Origin: Bacillota bacterium
GTDB taxonomy: Bacteria; Bacillota; Sulfobacillia; JAUYEF01
Length of the DNA stretch: 38,446 nt
Reading direction: 5' to 3'
Assembly: GCA_030691635.1 (NCBI GenBank)
Contig: JAUYEF010000091.1
Coordinates: 1-38,446, forward strand
Shown here: in pieces, positions 27,781 through 37,665 of the stretch
Layout: every line of letters starts with the position of its first letter
Position numbering within the stretch: position 1 is the first letter of the stretch
Position numbers and translations under genes: made by a program
The notes under the pieces: generated by a model
The model's database searches: none
Told to the model about the DNA's origin: nothing
What the model saw: only the letters and a program-made list of their open reading frames with translations

Positions 27781-29106
27781 TTGGGAGACAGCAGGTGGGC
27801 CGAGTTCGAGGCCTACGTCAGAGAGCTCATGCAGAAGACACACATAGTCGGGGCGGCCGTTGCGGTTTCGCGGGAAGGGGAAGTCCTGTACCAGAACGGA
27901 TTCGGTGTGCGCAACCTGGCCACGGGAGATCCGGTCACGCCGGATACCATATTCGGCATCGGGTCTGTCAGCAAGTCATTCACAGGTCTGGCGATGATGA
28001 AGCTGCAGGATGAGGGAAAACTCGACACAGAGGACCCGGTCATCCGGCATCTTCCCGGCCTGCGGATCAGGAACATGCCCGATATGGGGGCAATCAGGAT
28101 CAGGCACATCCTCTCCCACACCACGGGCCTGTCGCCGGTCAAGCGGCGGGAAGAGGTGTCCACTTTCAGCGAGCATATGGACTACCTGGGATCGTTTGAC
28201 TGCAAGATCCTCGGCAGACCAGGCGACTACTTCAGCTACTGCAACGACACCTTCCTGTTGAACGGAGCGATCATAGAGCGAATCACCGGGCAGAAGTACA
28301 GGTCCTACATGACCGAGAACTTCGTGAAGGACACCGGCCTGCCCCGCACCACGTACGACATCACCGAGCTTCCCGGGTTCGACAACGTGACGGTCCCCTA
28401 TGTGTTCAACAAAGACACAAAGCAGCACGAGCAGAAGCCATACCCCAGTTTGGGCACCTACGAAGTGGGCGGCGGCGTCCGCTCATGCGTCACGGCCCTG
28501 TTGCGCTGCGGCGAGATCTACGTCAACGGCGGGATGCTTGATGGGAAGCGGTTGCTCACAGAAGCGGCGCTGCGCCAGATGCGGCGTCCGGTCCACCAGA
28601 TCTCGAGAAAGGCCTACTACTGCTTCGCGCTCGAAACTGTGCCGGACTATGAGGGCAACACGCTCGTCTTCCACGGCGGGTCGCAGCCAGGCGTTTCGGC
28701 TCACTTCGGGTTCGTCCCGGAGAAACGGCTCGTCGCTGCAGTCCTCACCAACGTCACAGGTGTGCCGGCCAAGGCCATCTGGCTGGCAGCTATGAACGTG
28801 GCCCTCGGACTGCCGATCAGGCAGCAGGTTGAGATCGAGCCCCAGTACTCGGCGACCGTCGAGGAACTCGAGCGCCTCGCTGGCTCATATGGGAACGACG
28901 AGGGCGGCAAGTTCCGTGTCGCGCTCGAAGCAGACATCCCCGTCATCGAAGCCGAAGGCGAGCGGCACGTGGCGCGCGCAAGCGACGAGCAGACTCTCGT
29001 GTATGAGCTGAACGGCTTCGAGTCTCCGGTCCGGTTCTTCTTCGATGACCAAGGTGAAGTGTGGGCTGCGCGGCTGGGAGTCAGGATGCACTGGAAGGAA
29101 CGATAG
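27781..29106 (+). CDS. Serine hydrolase / beta-lactamase-family (class C-like) protein
   Basis: GIGSVSKSFTGLAMMKL (SxxK), YFSYCNDTF (YxN), FHGGSQPG; GGAGGT before TTG 27781. Confidence 0.9.
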   Translation: MGDSRWAEFEAYVRELMQKTHIVGAAVAVSREGEVLYQNGFGVRNLATGDPVTPDTIFGIGSVSKSFTGLAMMKLQDEGKLDTEDPVIRHLPGLRIRNMPDMGAIRIRHILSHTTGLSPVKRREEVSTFSEHMDYLGSFDCKILGRPGDYFSYCNDTFLLNGAIIERITGQKYRSYMTENFVKDTGLPRTTYDITELPGFDNVTVPYVFNKDTKQHEQKPYPSLGTYEVGGGVRSCVTALLRCGEIYVNGGMLDGKRLLTEAALRQMRRPVHQISRKAYYCFALETVPDYEGNTLVFHGGSQPGVSAHFGFVPEKRLVAAVLTNVTGVPAKAIWLAAMNVALGLPIRQQVEIEPQYSATVEELERLAGSYGNDEGGKFRVALEADIPVIEAEGERHVARASDEQTLVYELNGFESPVRFFFDDQGEVWAARLGVRMHWKER

Positions 29107-29186
29107 AACGCCGGTTGGCGGGCTGCCTGGCTACGCCTGGCGGTAAGCGCCTTTTAAGCCACCCGTACGCAGCCGAATTCACCAGT

Positions 29187-29939
29187 TCACCAGATGCTGG
29201 CACCTCCATCTATGAAGATGCTGGCGCCTGTTATCATGCCGGCGTCGTCGGAAGCCAGGAACGCGACTGCCCCAGCAAGATCGTCGGGCTGTCCGATCCG
29301 GTGCAGCGGTATCCGGGCCAGCCGCGGCTCACGGAACTCCGGCTTCGCGATGTCATTGCGGTTGAGATCCGTCTCGGTCAGCCCGGGATTGATCTCATTC
29401 ACCCTTATCCCATACTGGGCAAGCTCTATGGCCATCTGCCTGGTCAACATGCTGACGGCGGCCTTTGACACCGCATACGCGGTCGCGCCGGGAGAGGCGT
29501 TCCTCGAGAACACAGAGGCGACGTTGACTATGGTTCCAGCCCCCTGGTCTCTCATGACCTTCGCCACGCGCTGGCTTACGATAAACACCCCGCGGACGTT
29601 GGTCCCGATAGTCCAGTCCCAATCCGACAGCGCGATGTCGAAAAACGCCTGGCGCCTCAACACGCCCGCGTTATTCACCAGGATGTCTATGCGGCCAAAC
29701 TCGTGCCTCACTGCCTGGACCATGCTGTCCACGCTCGCCGCGTCAGACACGTCGCCTCGCACAGCAATGGCCCTTCTCCCCATGTGCCGGATCTCCCGGG
29801 CCACATCTTCCGCGGCGTCCTTGCTCTTGCTGTAGTTGACCGCCACATCCGAGCCTTCCCTGCCGAGCCGGAGGGCGATCGCCCTTCCAATCCCTCTTCC
29901 TGCTCCGGTGACCAGTGCCACCCTGCCTTGAAGCTTCAT
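29187..29939 (-). CDS. Short-chain dehydrogenase/reductase (FabG-like)
   Basis: VALVTGAGRGIGRAIALRLG, DILVNNAGV, YAVSKAAVSMLTRQMAIELAQYGIRVNEINPG. Confidence 0.94.
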   Translation of the reverse strand: MKLQGRVALVTGAGRGIGRAIALRLGREGSDVAVNYSKSKDAAEDVAREIRHMGRRAIAVRGDVSDAASVDSMVQAVRHEFGRIDILVNNAGVLRRQAFFDIALSDWDWTIGTNVRGVFIVSQRVAKVMRDQGAGTIVNVASVFSRNASPGATAYAVSKAAVSMLTRQMAIELAQYGIRVNEINPGLTETDLNRNDIAKPEFREPRLARIPLHRIGQPDDLAGAVAFLASDDAGMITGASIFIDGGASIW

Positions 29940-30265
29940 GTGCTACGCCTCTTTTCCTGTGATGTCCGTAATAGGCCCGAATAGCCCGTCCCGATTCAGT
30001 GTTGGAAATGGGCTACAGGGATATCATCTTTCCCACCCGTTCGTGTATTCTCCTCTTGAGCGGCCCTTTGGTGCCGTGATGCTGTATCGTCTCACCACAA
30101 GCAGGGCTTTAGCGGGAATGCGCAGGTAGACATCAATTGTCCCAAGACCTCCACCGTGAAGAGGGACCTTATGGGGATGAGAAGCAGCCGTACTGCCCGG
30201 TTCTCAACGCGAGGCGTCCAAACGCGACGGACCGAGCCTCTCTACCATAGTGACATCTGATGACA

Positions 30266-30308
30266 CACAAAAGGACCGCCATCACTCAGACGTGGGGCAG
30301 TCCTGCCT
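30266..30308 (-). terminator. Rho-independent terminator downstream of the 70-aa ORF
   Basis: Minus strand AGGACTGCC...GGCGGTCCT followed by TTTTGTG. Confidence 0.65.
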
Positions 30309-30321
30309 TCTGGATACTCTG

Positions 30322-30534
30322 CTAGCCAACGTTCTCTCTGGGTGGAACACGACTACGTCCAAGAACGACTTTGGATCCCGGAGGAATCTCGCATCCATTC
30401 CTGATTGCGGTGGAACTCGAGGTCACTAATGTCCTTCGCGCTCCCTCAACTGCCTCGATGCGTATCTGAAGATCACCGACGAATCTATAGAGGCCTTTCT
30501 TGCCAGGCACTTCGACCCATGTCCCGTCTGGCAA
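30322..30534 (-). CDS. Small hypothetical protein (70 aa)
   Basis: TTG start preceded by AAGGAGG at 8-nt spacing; terminator immediately downstream. Confidence 0.6.
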   Translation of the reverse strand: MPDGTWVEVPGKKGLYRFVGDLQIRIEAVEGARRTLVTSSSTAIRNGCEIPPGSKVVLGRSRVPPRENVG

Positions 30535-30827
30535 TCACAACCCCTCCTTACCTATTTTAATGGCGGCGGCTGAGGCGATGGTAAGAACCCGAAATCCGAC
30601 GGGCCACTGGAACTGGCCTCCCGCTGCAACCAATAAGAGTAGCAGTGCATGCAGGCCACCGGCAAGAGTAGTAAAGCGTTGGCCGTGTGGTCGGTACTGA
30701 ATGGGCGATCACCCCCCTGAGTCAACAGGGGTGCGGCAGCTCGTGTGAGGTCACCTCTGTGACGTAACTGAATTCGGCAGTCTTAGTTGAACTCCTACTA
30801 CCATCTGACATCCTCTCATGATGAAGG

Positions 30828-30844
30828 AGCCGCCCCTGGCGGCT
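30828..30844 (-). terminator. Hairpin downstream of rodA
   Basis: AGCCGCC-N3-GGCGGCT, weak T-tract on the minus strand. Confidence 0.45.
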
Positions 30845-30913
30845 ATCTGTTCTCGACCTGTGATTGAACCCACAACCACCCGGCCATCGGAAGCCAAACG
30901 CAAGGACCTACCC

Positions 30914-32035
30914 CTAGAACATTATCTTCTGCCTGCGCATGGCTATGCTCTCGAGCAGGCCGATGCCGACCGCGTTCGTGAGCAGCGAGTTCCCGCCGAA
31001 GCTCACGAAGGGGAGCGGGATCCCGGTGATCGGCATCACGCCCAGCGTCATGCCGACGTTGACAAGCACATGGAAGGACATCATGGAGAACACGCCGGCG
31101 GCGAGCAGGCACCCGAAGTGGTCTCGCGATACCTGCATGATCTTGATGACGCGCCAAAGCAGCAGGAAGTAGAGCGCCAGTATGAACACGCAGCCGGCGA
31201 ACCCGAGCTCCTCCCCTATCACCGAGAAGATGAAGTCCGTGTGCTGCTCTGGCAGGAAGTTGAGCCGGTTCTGGGTCCCGGCGAACAGCCCTTTTCCCCA
31301 GATTCCACCCGACCCGACCGCTATCTGCGATTGGATGACATGGTAGCCTGAGTCCAGCGGGTCTATCTTGGGGTTTATGAAGACGATGAGCCTCTTGATC
31401 TGGTACTCTTTCAGAGGCAGGCGCAGGCCCCGGTTCACATGCAGCCAAAGCGCCGCCGCGACGGCGCCGAGCCCCGAGCCCACGATCCCCAGGATGTGCT
31501 TCGCCGGCGCCCCCGCCATGAACAGCGTCCCGAAGGTGATGGCGAGGAAGACAAGCGATGTGCCCAGGTCGGGCTGCCGGAGGATGAGCGCCATCGGTAT
31601 CGCGACGTGCGCCAGCACCGGCAGGAAATCCCCCAGACGGGTGATGGGCTTATTGCGCTCGACCAGGAAAGTCGCCAGGGTAATGATGATGCTTATCTTG
31701 GCTATCTCAGACGGCTGCAGCGGTCCAAGCCACCGCTGGGCGCCCAGCGCGCTCCTCCCCATCACGAGGACGGCGACAAGCAAAACGGTATTGACCACAT
31801 AGATGATCCGGGAGTAGCGGGCCCAGTCTGAGTACTCTGTGGCGGCCACTATCAGGAATACCACCACTCCGATGCCCAGCGACAGCGCCTGCCGCTTGAC
31901 GTACATCAGGGAGTCACCGCCCGCAGGGACGACCGACAGCGAAGCTGAGGAAAGAATGACCAGGCTCGCCAGCGACAAAGCCAGCGCGCTGAAAGCGAGA
32001 GGGATGTCGAAGTTCCTCAGAAGCCTTCTGTTCAA
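30914..32035 (-). CDS. rodA: Rod shape-determining protein RodA (SEDS glycosyltransferase)
   Basis: LGAQRWLGPLQPSEIAKI, GSGGIWGKGLFAGTQNRLNFLPEQHTDFIFSVIGEELGFAG, GIPLPFVSFGGNSLL. Confidence 0.95.
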   Translation of the reverse strand: MNRRLLRNFDIPLAFSALALSLASLVILSSASLSVVPAGGDSLMYVKRQALSLGIGVVVFLIVAATEYSDWARYSRIIYVVNTVLLVAVLVMGRSALGAQRWLGPLQPSEIAKISIIITLATFLVERNKPITRLGDFLPVLAHVAIPMALILRQPDLGTSLVFLAITFGTLFMAGAPAKHILGIVGSGLGAVAAALWLHVNRGLRLPLKEYQIKRLIVFINPKIDPLDSGYHVIQSQIAVGSGGIWGKGLFAGTQNRLNFLPEQHTDFIFSVIGEELGFAGCVFILALYFLLLWRVIKIMQVSRDHFGCLLAAGVFSMMSFHVLVNVGMTLGVMPITGIPLPFVSFGGNSLLTNAVGIGLLESIAMRRQKIMF

Positions 32036-32044
32036 ACTATGTGC

Positions 32045-32479
32045 TCACCGGCCCCTACGCCTGTTCGAATTGGTGACATTCCGCCTGTTCGTATTGCCCG
32101 CGTCTCGCCTGTTCGCATTGCTGACGTCCCTGCCGGGCGCCTCCTCTCTCACCGCGAAGCGCTTCAGGCGGATGACCGGGACGCTTGCCACCAGGGCGAC
32201 AGAGTCATCGCTCCGAGAGAGGTCTATCTCTATCGCAGACTGGTCGATATCCATGTACTTCGTCACCGCCATGATGATGTCGTCCTTGAGCAGCGACATC
32301 ACCTCAGGGGCGATTGAAGACCTGTCGTGCACGAGGAGTATCTTGAGCCTGTCTCTGGCCATGCTGCCGCTGGAAGGCTCCCTCTGCCTGTCCGAGAGCC
32401 TGTCTGTGGGCCTTTCCGTAGGCCTCTCCGCGCGACTGCTCAGGCGCTCTCCGAAGATGCGCTTTATCAGGTCGAACAA
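32045..32479 (-). CDS. minE: Cell division topological specificity factor MinE with extra low-complexity segments
   Basis: MFDLIKRIFG, ARDRLKILLVHDRSSIAPEVMSLLKDDIIMAVTKYMDID; located after minD. Confidence 0.92.
   Translation of the reverse strand: MFDLIKRIFGERLSSRAERPTERPTDRLSDRQREPSSGSMARDRLKILLVHDRSSIAPEVMSLLKDDIIMAVTKYMDIDQSAIEIDLSRSDDSVALVASVPVIRLKRFAVREEAPGRDVSNANRRDAGNTNRRNVTNSNRRRGR
32058..32129. repeat. Three 24-bp tandem repeats within minE (8-aa NxNRRxxx units)
   Basis: CGCCTGTTCG at 32058, 32082, 32106. Confidence 0.85.
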
Positions 32480-32491
32480 CTCAATACCCCC

Positions 32492-33292
32492 TTAGCGCGA
32501 GCCGAATGCCCGCCGCAGGCGAGCGAAGAAACCGTCGTCTTCTTCAAGCTTTATGAAAGGCACCTTCTGCCCCCGCATCCTCTGAGAGATATTCTGGAAA
32601 GCCATCCCGGCCCGAGACACTTTTCGCAGAGTGAGCGGCTCGCCCTTGTTGGTCGAGACGATGATTTGTTCGTCTTCGGGCACGACTCCGAGCAGCTCTA
32701 TCGAAAGGATCTCAGTTATGTCCATAACGGCCATCATATCGCCCCGCTGCACCATCCTGGCCCTGACACGGTTCACCACCAGCTGCGGGCTCTGCTTCCC
32801 GGAGGCCTCAAGGAGGCCGATCACCCGGTCCGCATCTCGGACAGACGCTATGTCTGGCGTAGTAATGATGATCGCCCTGTCCGCGCCCGCGACGGCGTTC
32901 CGGAAGCCCTGCTCGATGCCCGCAGGGCAATCCACAAGTATATAGTCGAACTCGTCCTTCATCTCCTCAATCAGGTCGGCCATCTGTTTCGGAGTAACGG
33001 CGGTCTTGTCACGGGTCTGGGCGGCCGGCAAGAGGTAGAGCGTGTCCACGCGTTTGTCCTTTATGAGCGCCTGTCTGAGCTTGCAGTAACCTTCCACCAC
33101 GTCGACGAGGTCGTAGACGACCCGGTTTTCGAGACCCATGGCCACATCCAAATTCCTCAATCCAATATCTGCATCGACAAGCGCCACTTTGAGTCCAGCA
33201 ACGGCGAGAGCGCAGCCAAGGTTGGCGACCGCTGTGGTCTTGCCCACCCCGCCCTTCCCCGATGTTATGACGTATGCTAGCGGTTCTGGCAC
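32492..33292 (-). CDS. minD: Septum site-determining protein MinD
   Basis: ITSGKGGVGKTTAVANLGCALA, VDADIGLRNLDVAMGLENRVVYDLVDV, ILVDCPAGIEQGF. Confidence 0.97.
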   Translation of the reverse strand: MPEPLAYVITSGKGGVGKTTAVANLGCALAVAGLKVALVDADIGLRNLDVAMGLENRVVYDLVDVVEGYCKLRQALIKDKRVDTLYLLPAAQTRDKTAVTPKQMADLIEEMKDEFDYILVDCPAGIEQGFRNAVAGADRAIIITTPDIASVRDADRVIGLLEASGKQSPQLVVNRVRARMVQRGDMMAVMDITEILSIELLGVVPEDEQIIVSTNKGEPLTLRKVSRAGMAFQNISQRMRGQKVPFIKLEEDDGFFARLRRAFGSR

Positions 33293-34200
33293 TACGCCCC
33301 TCCCCCTTCCGAGACGGTGGGAAAGTACCTCTCCAAACGCGTGATGATCACAGCTCCATCCACTATCCGCGCCATCTCCGGACCTCTCGGCCTGGCGCTT
33401 TCGCCATCGGGCGGCCTGGCGACCAGGTCCGCGAGCCTCAACTGGGTCGGCTCAAGCCTCATAGCGGTGATCGTGGCCTCACGGTTGCCACGGGAACCCG
33501 CGTGCGCCACGCCCCTGAGCGTTCCCACCACGACCACATCGCCGGAGGCTATCACCTCGCCGCCACCGTTCACATCCCCCAGCACCACGACATCTCCGTC
33601 GAAGAGCGCGGTCTGACCGGACCTCATGGTGGCCTTTATAAGGTACGCGTTGGGCTTTGATGGGACCTGGTCCTTGTACAGCGAAAGAGCAGGAGTGTCG
33701 TCCACCTGCTCGCCGCCGTGCCGGAAAGCGCGCTGCCAGGAAACCTCCCTGTACTCAGGCTCTCCCCCGGCCTCGGCCTTCGCCTCCGAAGTCTCTTCGG
33801 GCCCTGATGGCGCTTCCTCCTGCCGTTCTCGCACGACATATTCGGGGGGTAAAGCCTCATGGCCTTCGTCGGCTTCAACAAGGATACCGTCCTCGGTCTC
33901 CTCCTCGAGGGCCCACTTGGGCCACCAGGAAGGCTTGCTGGCCATGTCTATCGAGTCGACCACTTTCGTGAGCCTGAGATGCAGGTCCTCCTGCACGGTC
34001 TTCTGGAGCGCCAGGAACTCTTCCTCAGTCAGGACGCGCTTCCCGATGTCGACCATCACATCGGACCTGCTACCGATTTCCGTGTGGTCCCGGATCTTTG
34101 ACCTCAGCCTGGACAGTGTCGCCTGGAAGTCAGGCTCTTCGCCCAGGAAGACCAGTACCTTATCCTTTGCCGTCCGGAGCGTGACATCAAGATGGCCCAT
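33292..34200 (-). CDS. minC: Septum site-determining protein MinC
   Basis: C-terminal VRSGQ-like TMRSGQTALFDGDVVVLGDVNGGGEVIASGDVVVVGTLRGVAHAGSRGN; adjacent to minD. Confidence 0.94.
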   Translation of the reverse strand: MGHLDVTLRTAKDKVLVFLGEEPDFQATLSRLRSKIRDHTEIGSRSDVMVDIGKRVLTEEEFLALQKTVQEDLHLRLTKVVDSIDMASKPSWWPKWALEEETEDGILVEADEGHEALPPEYVVRERQEEAPSGPEETSEAKAEAGGEPEYREVSWQRAFRHGGEQVDDTPALSLYKDQVPSKPNAYLIKATMRSGQTALFDGDVVVLGDVNGGGEVIASGDVVVVGTLRGVAHAGSRGNREATITAMRLEPTQLRLADLVARPPDGESARPRGPEMARIVDGAVIITRLERYFPTVSEGGGA

Positions 34201-34327
34201 TCGCCCGTCCCCCCGGTGCTTAGTCCGGTGTGCCCCGTCCAAAGGCACATCTGCCCAGGGTGTTTTCGCCGGGCGTCTCCCATTTCCTTCCAATCCTGAA
34301 CTAATTCCGCCGTTCGGTGATGTCTCG

Positions 34328-36199
34328 CTACGGAGTCGTGTGACCACCGGTCTCACCGGGCTTTTCCACGGGTTCGAGTCCGAAGTAGTGCTCAAGCACT
34401 TTCCTGGCGACGGGAGCGGCGCCTGTGCCTCCATGGCCTCCCTGCTCTATCAAGACGGCGAAGGCGACTTCCGGGTTACGGTACGGGGCGTACCCGACAA
34501 ACCACGCGTGGTCATCGCCCTGCGGGTTTTCCGCGGTACCGGTCTTGCCGCACACCTCGACCGGGAAACCGAGGAACTGCAGGCCAGCCGTACCACCGGG
34601 CTGGCACACCGAAGCCATCGCGCGCCTGATGATCTCGAGTGTCGATTGGGACGCACCCAGCTCTTCGGCAACGACCGGCTTGTTCTCCTGAACGGCCTGC
34701 GTCTTGCTGTCTTGAGTCTCCTTCAGGAAATGAGGCTGGTAACGCTTACCACCATTCGCTATCGTGGCCACGTAGTTCGCCATCTGCAAGGGCGTATAGC
34801 CGTGATAGCCCTGGCCCATGCCGGACATCATGTCCTCGGCCAGCAAGAACTCCGGTTCCCTTATCCAGGGCGGGTTCCTTTTCTCATATGCTTCGCGTTT
34901 CCACTGAGTGGTGGGCATGAGCCCCTGGCTCTCCCCGCTGATGTCTATGCCGGGCCTGACCCCCAGCCCGAGACGGTTGCCCCATTTGGCCATCCGGTCT
35001 ATCCCCAGCCGCCTGCCCATCTCGTAGAAGTAGACGTTGCAGGATACCCTGATGGCTGTCTCGAGATTGACCGCCCCGTGCCCGCCCTTGGCATGGCATG
35101 CAAGGCTCGGCACCACAGGGTGATATCCTGGGTCGGAGAACAACTCATATGGAGAGACCTTGCCTTCCTCCAGGGCCGCGATCGCCGTGACCATCTTGAA
35201 AGTCGAGCCTGGGGCGTAGACGCCGGATATCGAGCGGTTGTTGAACGGCCGCAGCGGGTTCTTCAGGAGTTCGGCGAAGCGCTTCACGCTCATGCCCTTG
35301 ACGAATTCATTGGAGTCATAGGCAGGCAGGCTGGCCATCGCCAGCACTTCGCCTGTCCGGGGGTCCAGCATGACCATGGAAGCGGCTTTGGCGTTCGGGA
35401 AGCCGTTCGCCTGAAGGTAGAGGAGCTGGTCTGCCAGGGCCTTCTCGACAGCCTGCTGCAGATCGATGTCAAGCGACAGCACTATGTCGTTCCCCGGCTC
35501 GGGTCCTATCATGCCGAGGTCGCGGGGTGTGGGCCGCCCTTTGTGATCCACCTCAACCTGCTTTCCGCCATCTTTGCCCCGGATCATGCTGTCGTATTGC
35601 GCCTCAATGCCTGCCTGGCCGATGATGTCGCCCATCTTGTAGCCGGCGTACTTTGGTTCGGCAAGCTGGCTGTCCCGTATTTCGCCTGTGTAGCCAACCA
35701 CATGCGAAGCGGTTGAGCCGTAGAGGTACTCGCGGACAGGCTCAACGCTCACCACGATGCCCGGGAGGTCGGCCTTCGCCTCTTCTATCAGCGTATGGAT
35801 CTCAGGTGATATATCGGAGGCGATCCTGATTGGCTCGTACAGGCGGCCGGCGTTCTTGTCTATCCGGGAGAGCACTTCTTGAGGATCCAGGCCCAGCATC
35901 TCGGCCACCTTCGCGGCGCTCTTCCTCGCTGCCTGCCTGTCCATGACCACCAGCGACACAGAATAGGCCGGCCTGGCGGTGACCACCGGCTTCCCGTTCC
36001 TATCGTAAATCACGCCTCTGGGGGCGGGGAGCGGGATCAGCCTGATGCGGTTGCCCTCGGAGAGTTTGCTGTAGGTTCCGCCCTGGGCGATCTGCAGGTA
36101 CGCCAGTCTCCCTCCGAGAAACGTGAAAACAAGGGCCAGGCAGATCACCAATGCCATGACCCTTCTTTGAAGTTCGGCCTCTGGAAGTTTCTCTCCCAT
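34328..36199 (-). CDS. mrdA: Penicillin-binding protein 2
   Basis: APGSTFKMVTA (SxxK), RVSCNVYFYEMG (SxN), GKTGTAE (KTG); PBP dimerisation domain. Confidence 0.95.
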   Translation of the reverse strand: MGEKLPEAELQRRVMALVICLALVFTFLGGRLAYLQIAQGGTYSKLSEGNRIRLIPLPAPRGVIYDRNGKPVVTARPAYSVSLVVMDRQAARKSAAKVAEMLGLDPQEVLSRIDKNAGRLYEPIRIASDISPEIHTLIEEAKADLPGIVVSVEPVREYLYGSTASHVVGYTGEIRDSQLAEPKYAGYKMGDIIGQAGIEAQYDSMIRGKDGGKQVEVDHKGRPTPRDLGMIGPEPGNDIVLSLDIDLQQAVEKALADQLLYLQANGFPNAKAASMVMLDPRTGEVLAMASLPAYDSNEFVKGMSVKRFAELLKNPLRPFNNRSISGVYAPGSTFKMVTAIAALEEGKVSPYELFSDPGYHPVVPSLACHAKGGHGAVNLETAIRVSCNVYFYEMGRRLGIDRMAKWGNRLGLGVRPGIDISGESQGLMPTTQWKREAYEKRNPPWIREPEFLLAEDMMSGMGQGYHGYTPLQMANYVATIANGGKRYQPHFLKETQDSKTQAVQENKPVVAEELGASQSTLEIIRRAMASVCQPGGTAGLQFLGFPVEVCGKTGTAENPQGDDHAWFVGYAPYRNPEVAFAVLIEQGGHGGTGAAPVARKVLEHYFGLEPVEKPGETGGHTTP

Positions 36200-36242
36200 T
36201 CCTGTTACCCTTGGCCCTTCCGGCTGCGCGACGCCACGGAGA

Positions 36243-36758
36243 CTACTCCACGATCACCTGGCTCTGGCTCGAATCGACGCGGACCTTGGCTCTCCAGATC
36301 ATGTAGAACACGACGGGCGTCAGGACCAGGCTGCACAGGGCGGCGATGCCTGCGACGCTCAGGGAAGCGGTCACATCGAAGCCCACACCATTCCACGAAA
36401 TGAGCACAGCTCCGACCAGTTCGACCCCTATCGTCGCGAAAAACCCAATCGCGCCGGTCATGAGGAGGTTTTCCTTGAAGACCTTGCCGGTCGCCAACCC
36501 GCCTGCCAGCCCCATGAGCGCGCGCGTGAGCGCGTAGAGCCCGATGAACCTGCTATTGATGAGGTCGATGCACAGCCCGCCCAAGAACCCACCGGATGCC
36601 CCGGCCAGCGGCCCCATCAAAAGGCCCAGCGCAACTGCGACCGCGCCGGTGGCATCCGGCTTGGCCCCATATATGCGGATGCGAGGGGCTATCGCCGTCT
36701 GGAACAGGACCCCTCCCACCACGGATGACACGAAGTGCCAGAGATACTCGCGTCTCAT
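36243..36758 (-). CDS. mreD: Rod shape-determining protein MreD
   Basis: Hydrophobic protein of MreD size between mreC and mrdA. Confidence 0.88.
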   Translation of the reverse strand: MRREYLWHFVSSVVGGVLFQTAIAPRIRIYGAKPDATGAVAVALGLLMGPLAGASGGFLGGLCIDLINSRFIGLYALTRALMGLAGGLATGKVFKENLLMTGAIGFFATIGVELVGAVLISWNGVGFDVTASLSVAGIAALCSLVLTPVVFYMIWRAKVRVDSSQSQVIVE

Positions 36759-37598
36759 TCAAAAGCCCTCCGTCACTGGCTCAGAGGGTTTTAGCACAAG
36801 CACCTCTTCAAGCCTGTCGAAGTTGACGAACGGCTGTATGTCCGCGACCTTCACGAGCCCGTATTCACCTTTGGACACCGAGACCACCTTACCGATGGGC
36901 AGGCCTTTCGGAAAGAAGCTCCCGAGCCCTGACGTTATGATGACGTCGCCGGCCTTGACGTCAGGATCCCGCGGGAAGAGCTTCATGCTTACAGTCTGAC
37001 CGCCGCCGGCGACTCCGACCACAACGCCGGCGTCGCGGCTGCGCTGGACAAGCCCCCCCACCCCACTGTCGGGGTCCAGCATGAGCATGACGGTTGCCGT
37101 ATTGCGAGTCACTTTGGTGACCCGTCCGACCAGCCCCAGCGACGTTACGACAGAATCATTCACACTCACGCCGTCGGCGAAGCCCTTGTTGATGATGGCT
37201 GTGTTGAGCCAGTTGTCCGGGTTCCGGCCCACGACCTCTGCCGGTATGTAAACGTACTTGAGTGTCCCGGCGAACTTCAAGAGATCACGGAGACGCTGGC
37301 TCTCCTTGAGGGCTTCCTGCAGGTCGGCTTCGAGCCAGGGAGTCTTCAGGACGGTGTCGCGCATCATCAAGTTCTCGTCTCTCATGGTGCGCAACCGGGC
37401 TATTTCCTGGGAAATCCTGACAAACGGCCGGCCGGCCCATGCCACCACGCGTTGCCAGCGTCCTGCCAGTTCCGACAAGAGCCCCTCGACCGGCGTCATG
37501 GAGAGCCTGACGTGAGCTGTCTTGCTGATCACCACAAGCACCGCGAGAATCACCAGGGCCGCGGCAAGAAGCCTACGGCCCCTGTGTGAACCGTACAA
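36759..37598 (-). CDS. mreC: Rod shape-determining protein MreC
   Basis: VVGRNPDNWLNTAIINKGFADGVSVNDSVVTSLGLVGRV, DPDVKAGDVIITSGLGSFFPKGLPIGKV. Confidence 0.95.
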   Translation of the reverse strand: MYGSHRGRRLLAAALVILAVLVVISKTAHVRLSMTPVEGLLSELAGRWQRVVAWAGRPFVRISQEIARLRTMRDENLMMRDTVLKTPWLEADLQEALKESQRLRDLLKFAGTLKYVYIPAEVVGRNPDNWLNTAIINKGFADGVSVNDSVVTSLGLVGRVTKVTRNTATVMLMLDPDSGVGGLVQRSRDAGVVVGVAGGGQTVSMKLFPRDPDVKAGDVIITSGLGSFFPKGLPIGKVVSVSKGEYGLVKVADIQPFVNFDRLEEVLVLKPSEPVTEGF

Positions 37599-37665
37599 TC
37601 ACTTCACGCCTTTCAGGTGCTGCGAACAAGCCACAACTGCGCGCCGGAAAGGCCCGCAGCGATGG

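Noticed and set aside
30713-30731. CCCCTG-agtcaa-CAGGGG as a terminator
   Set aside because: Short stem and no T-tract on either strand; not called.
33626-35716. 696-aa plus-strand ORF antisense to PBP2/MinC
   Set aside because: Shadow ORF; PBP2 and MinC motifs on the other strand explain the region.
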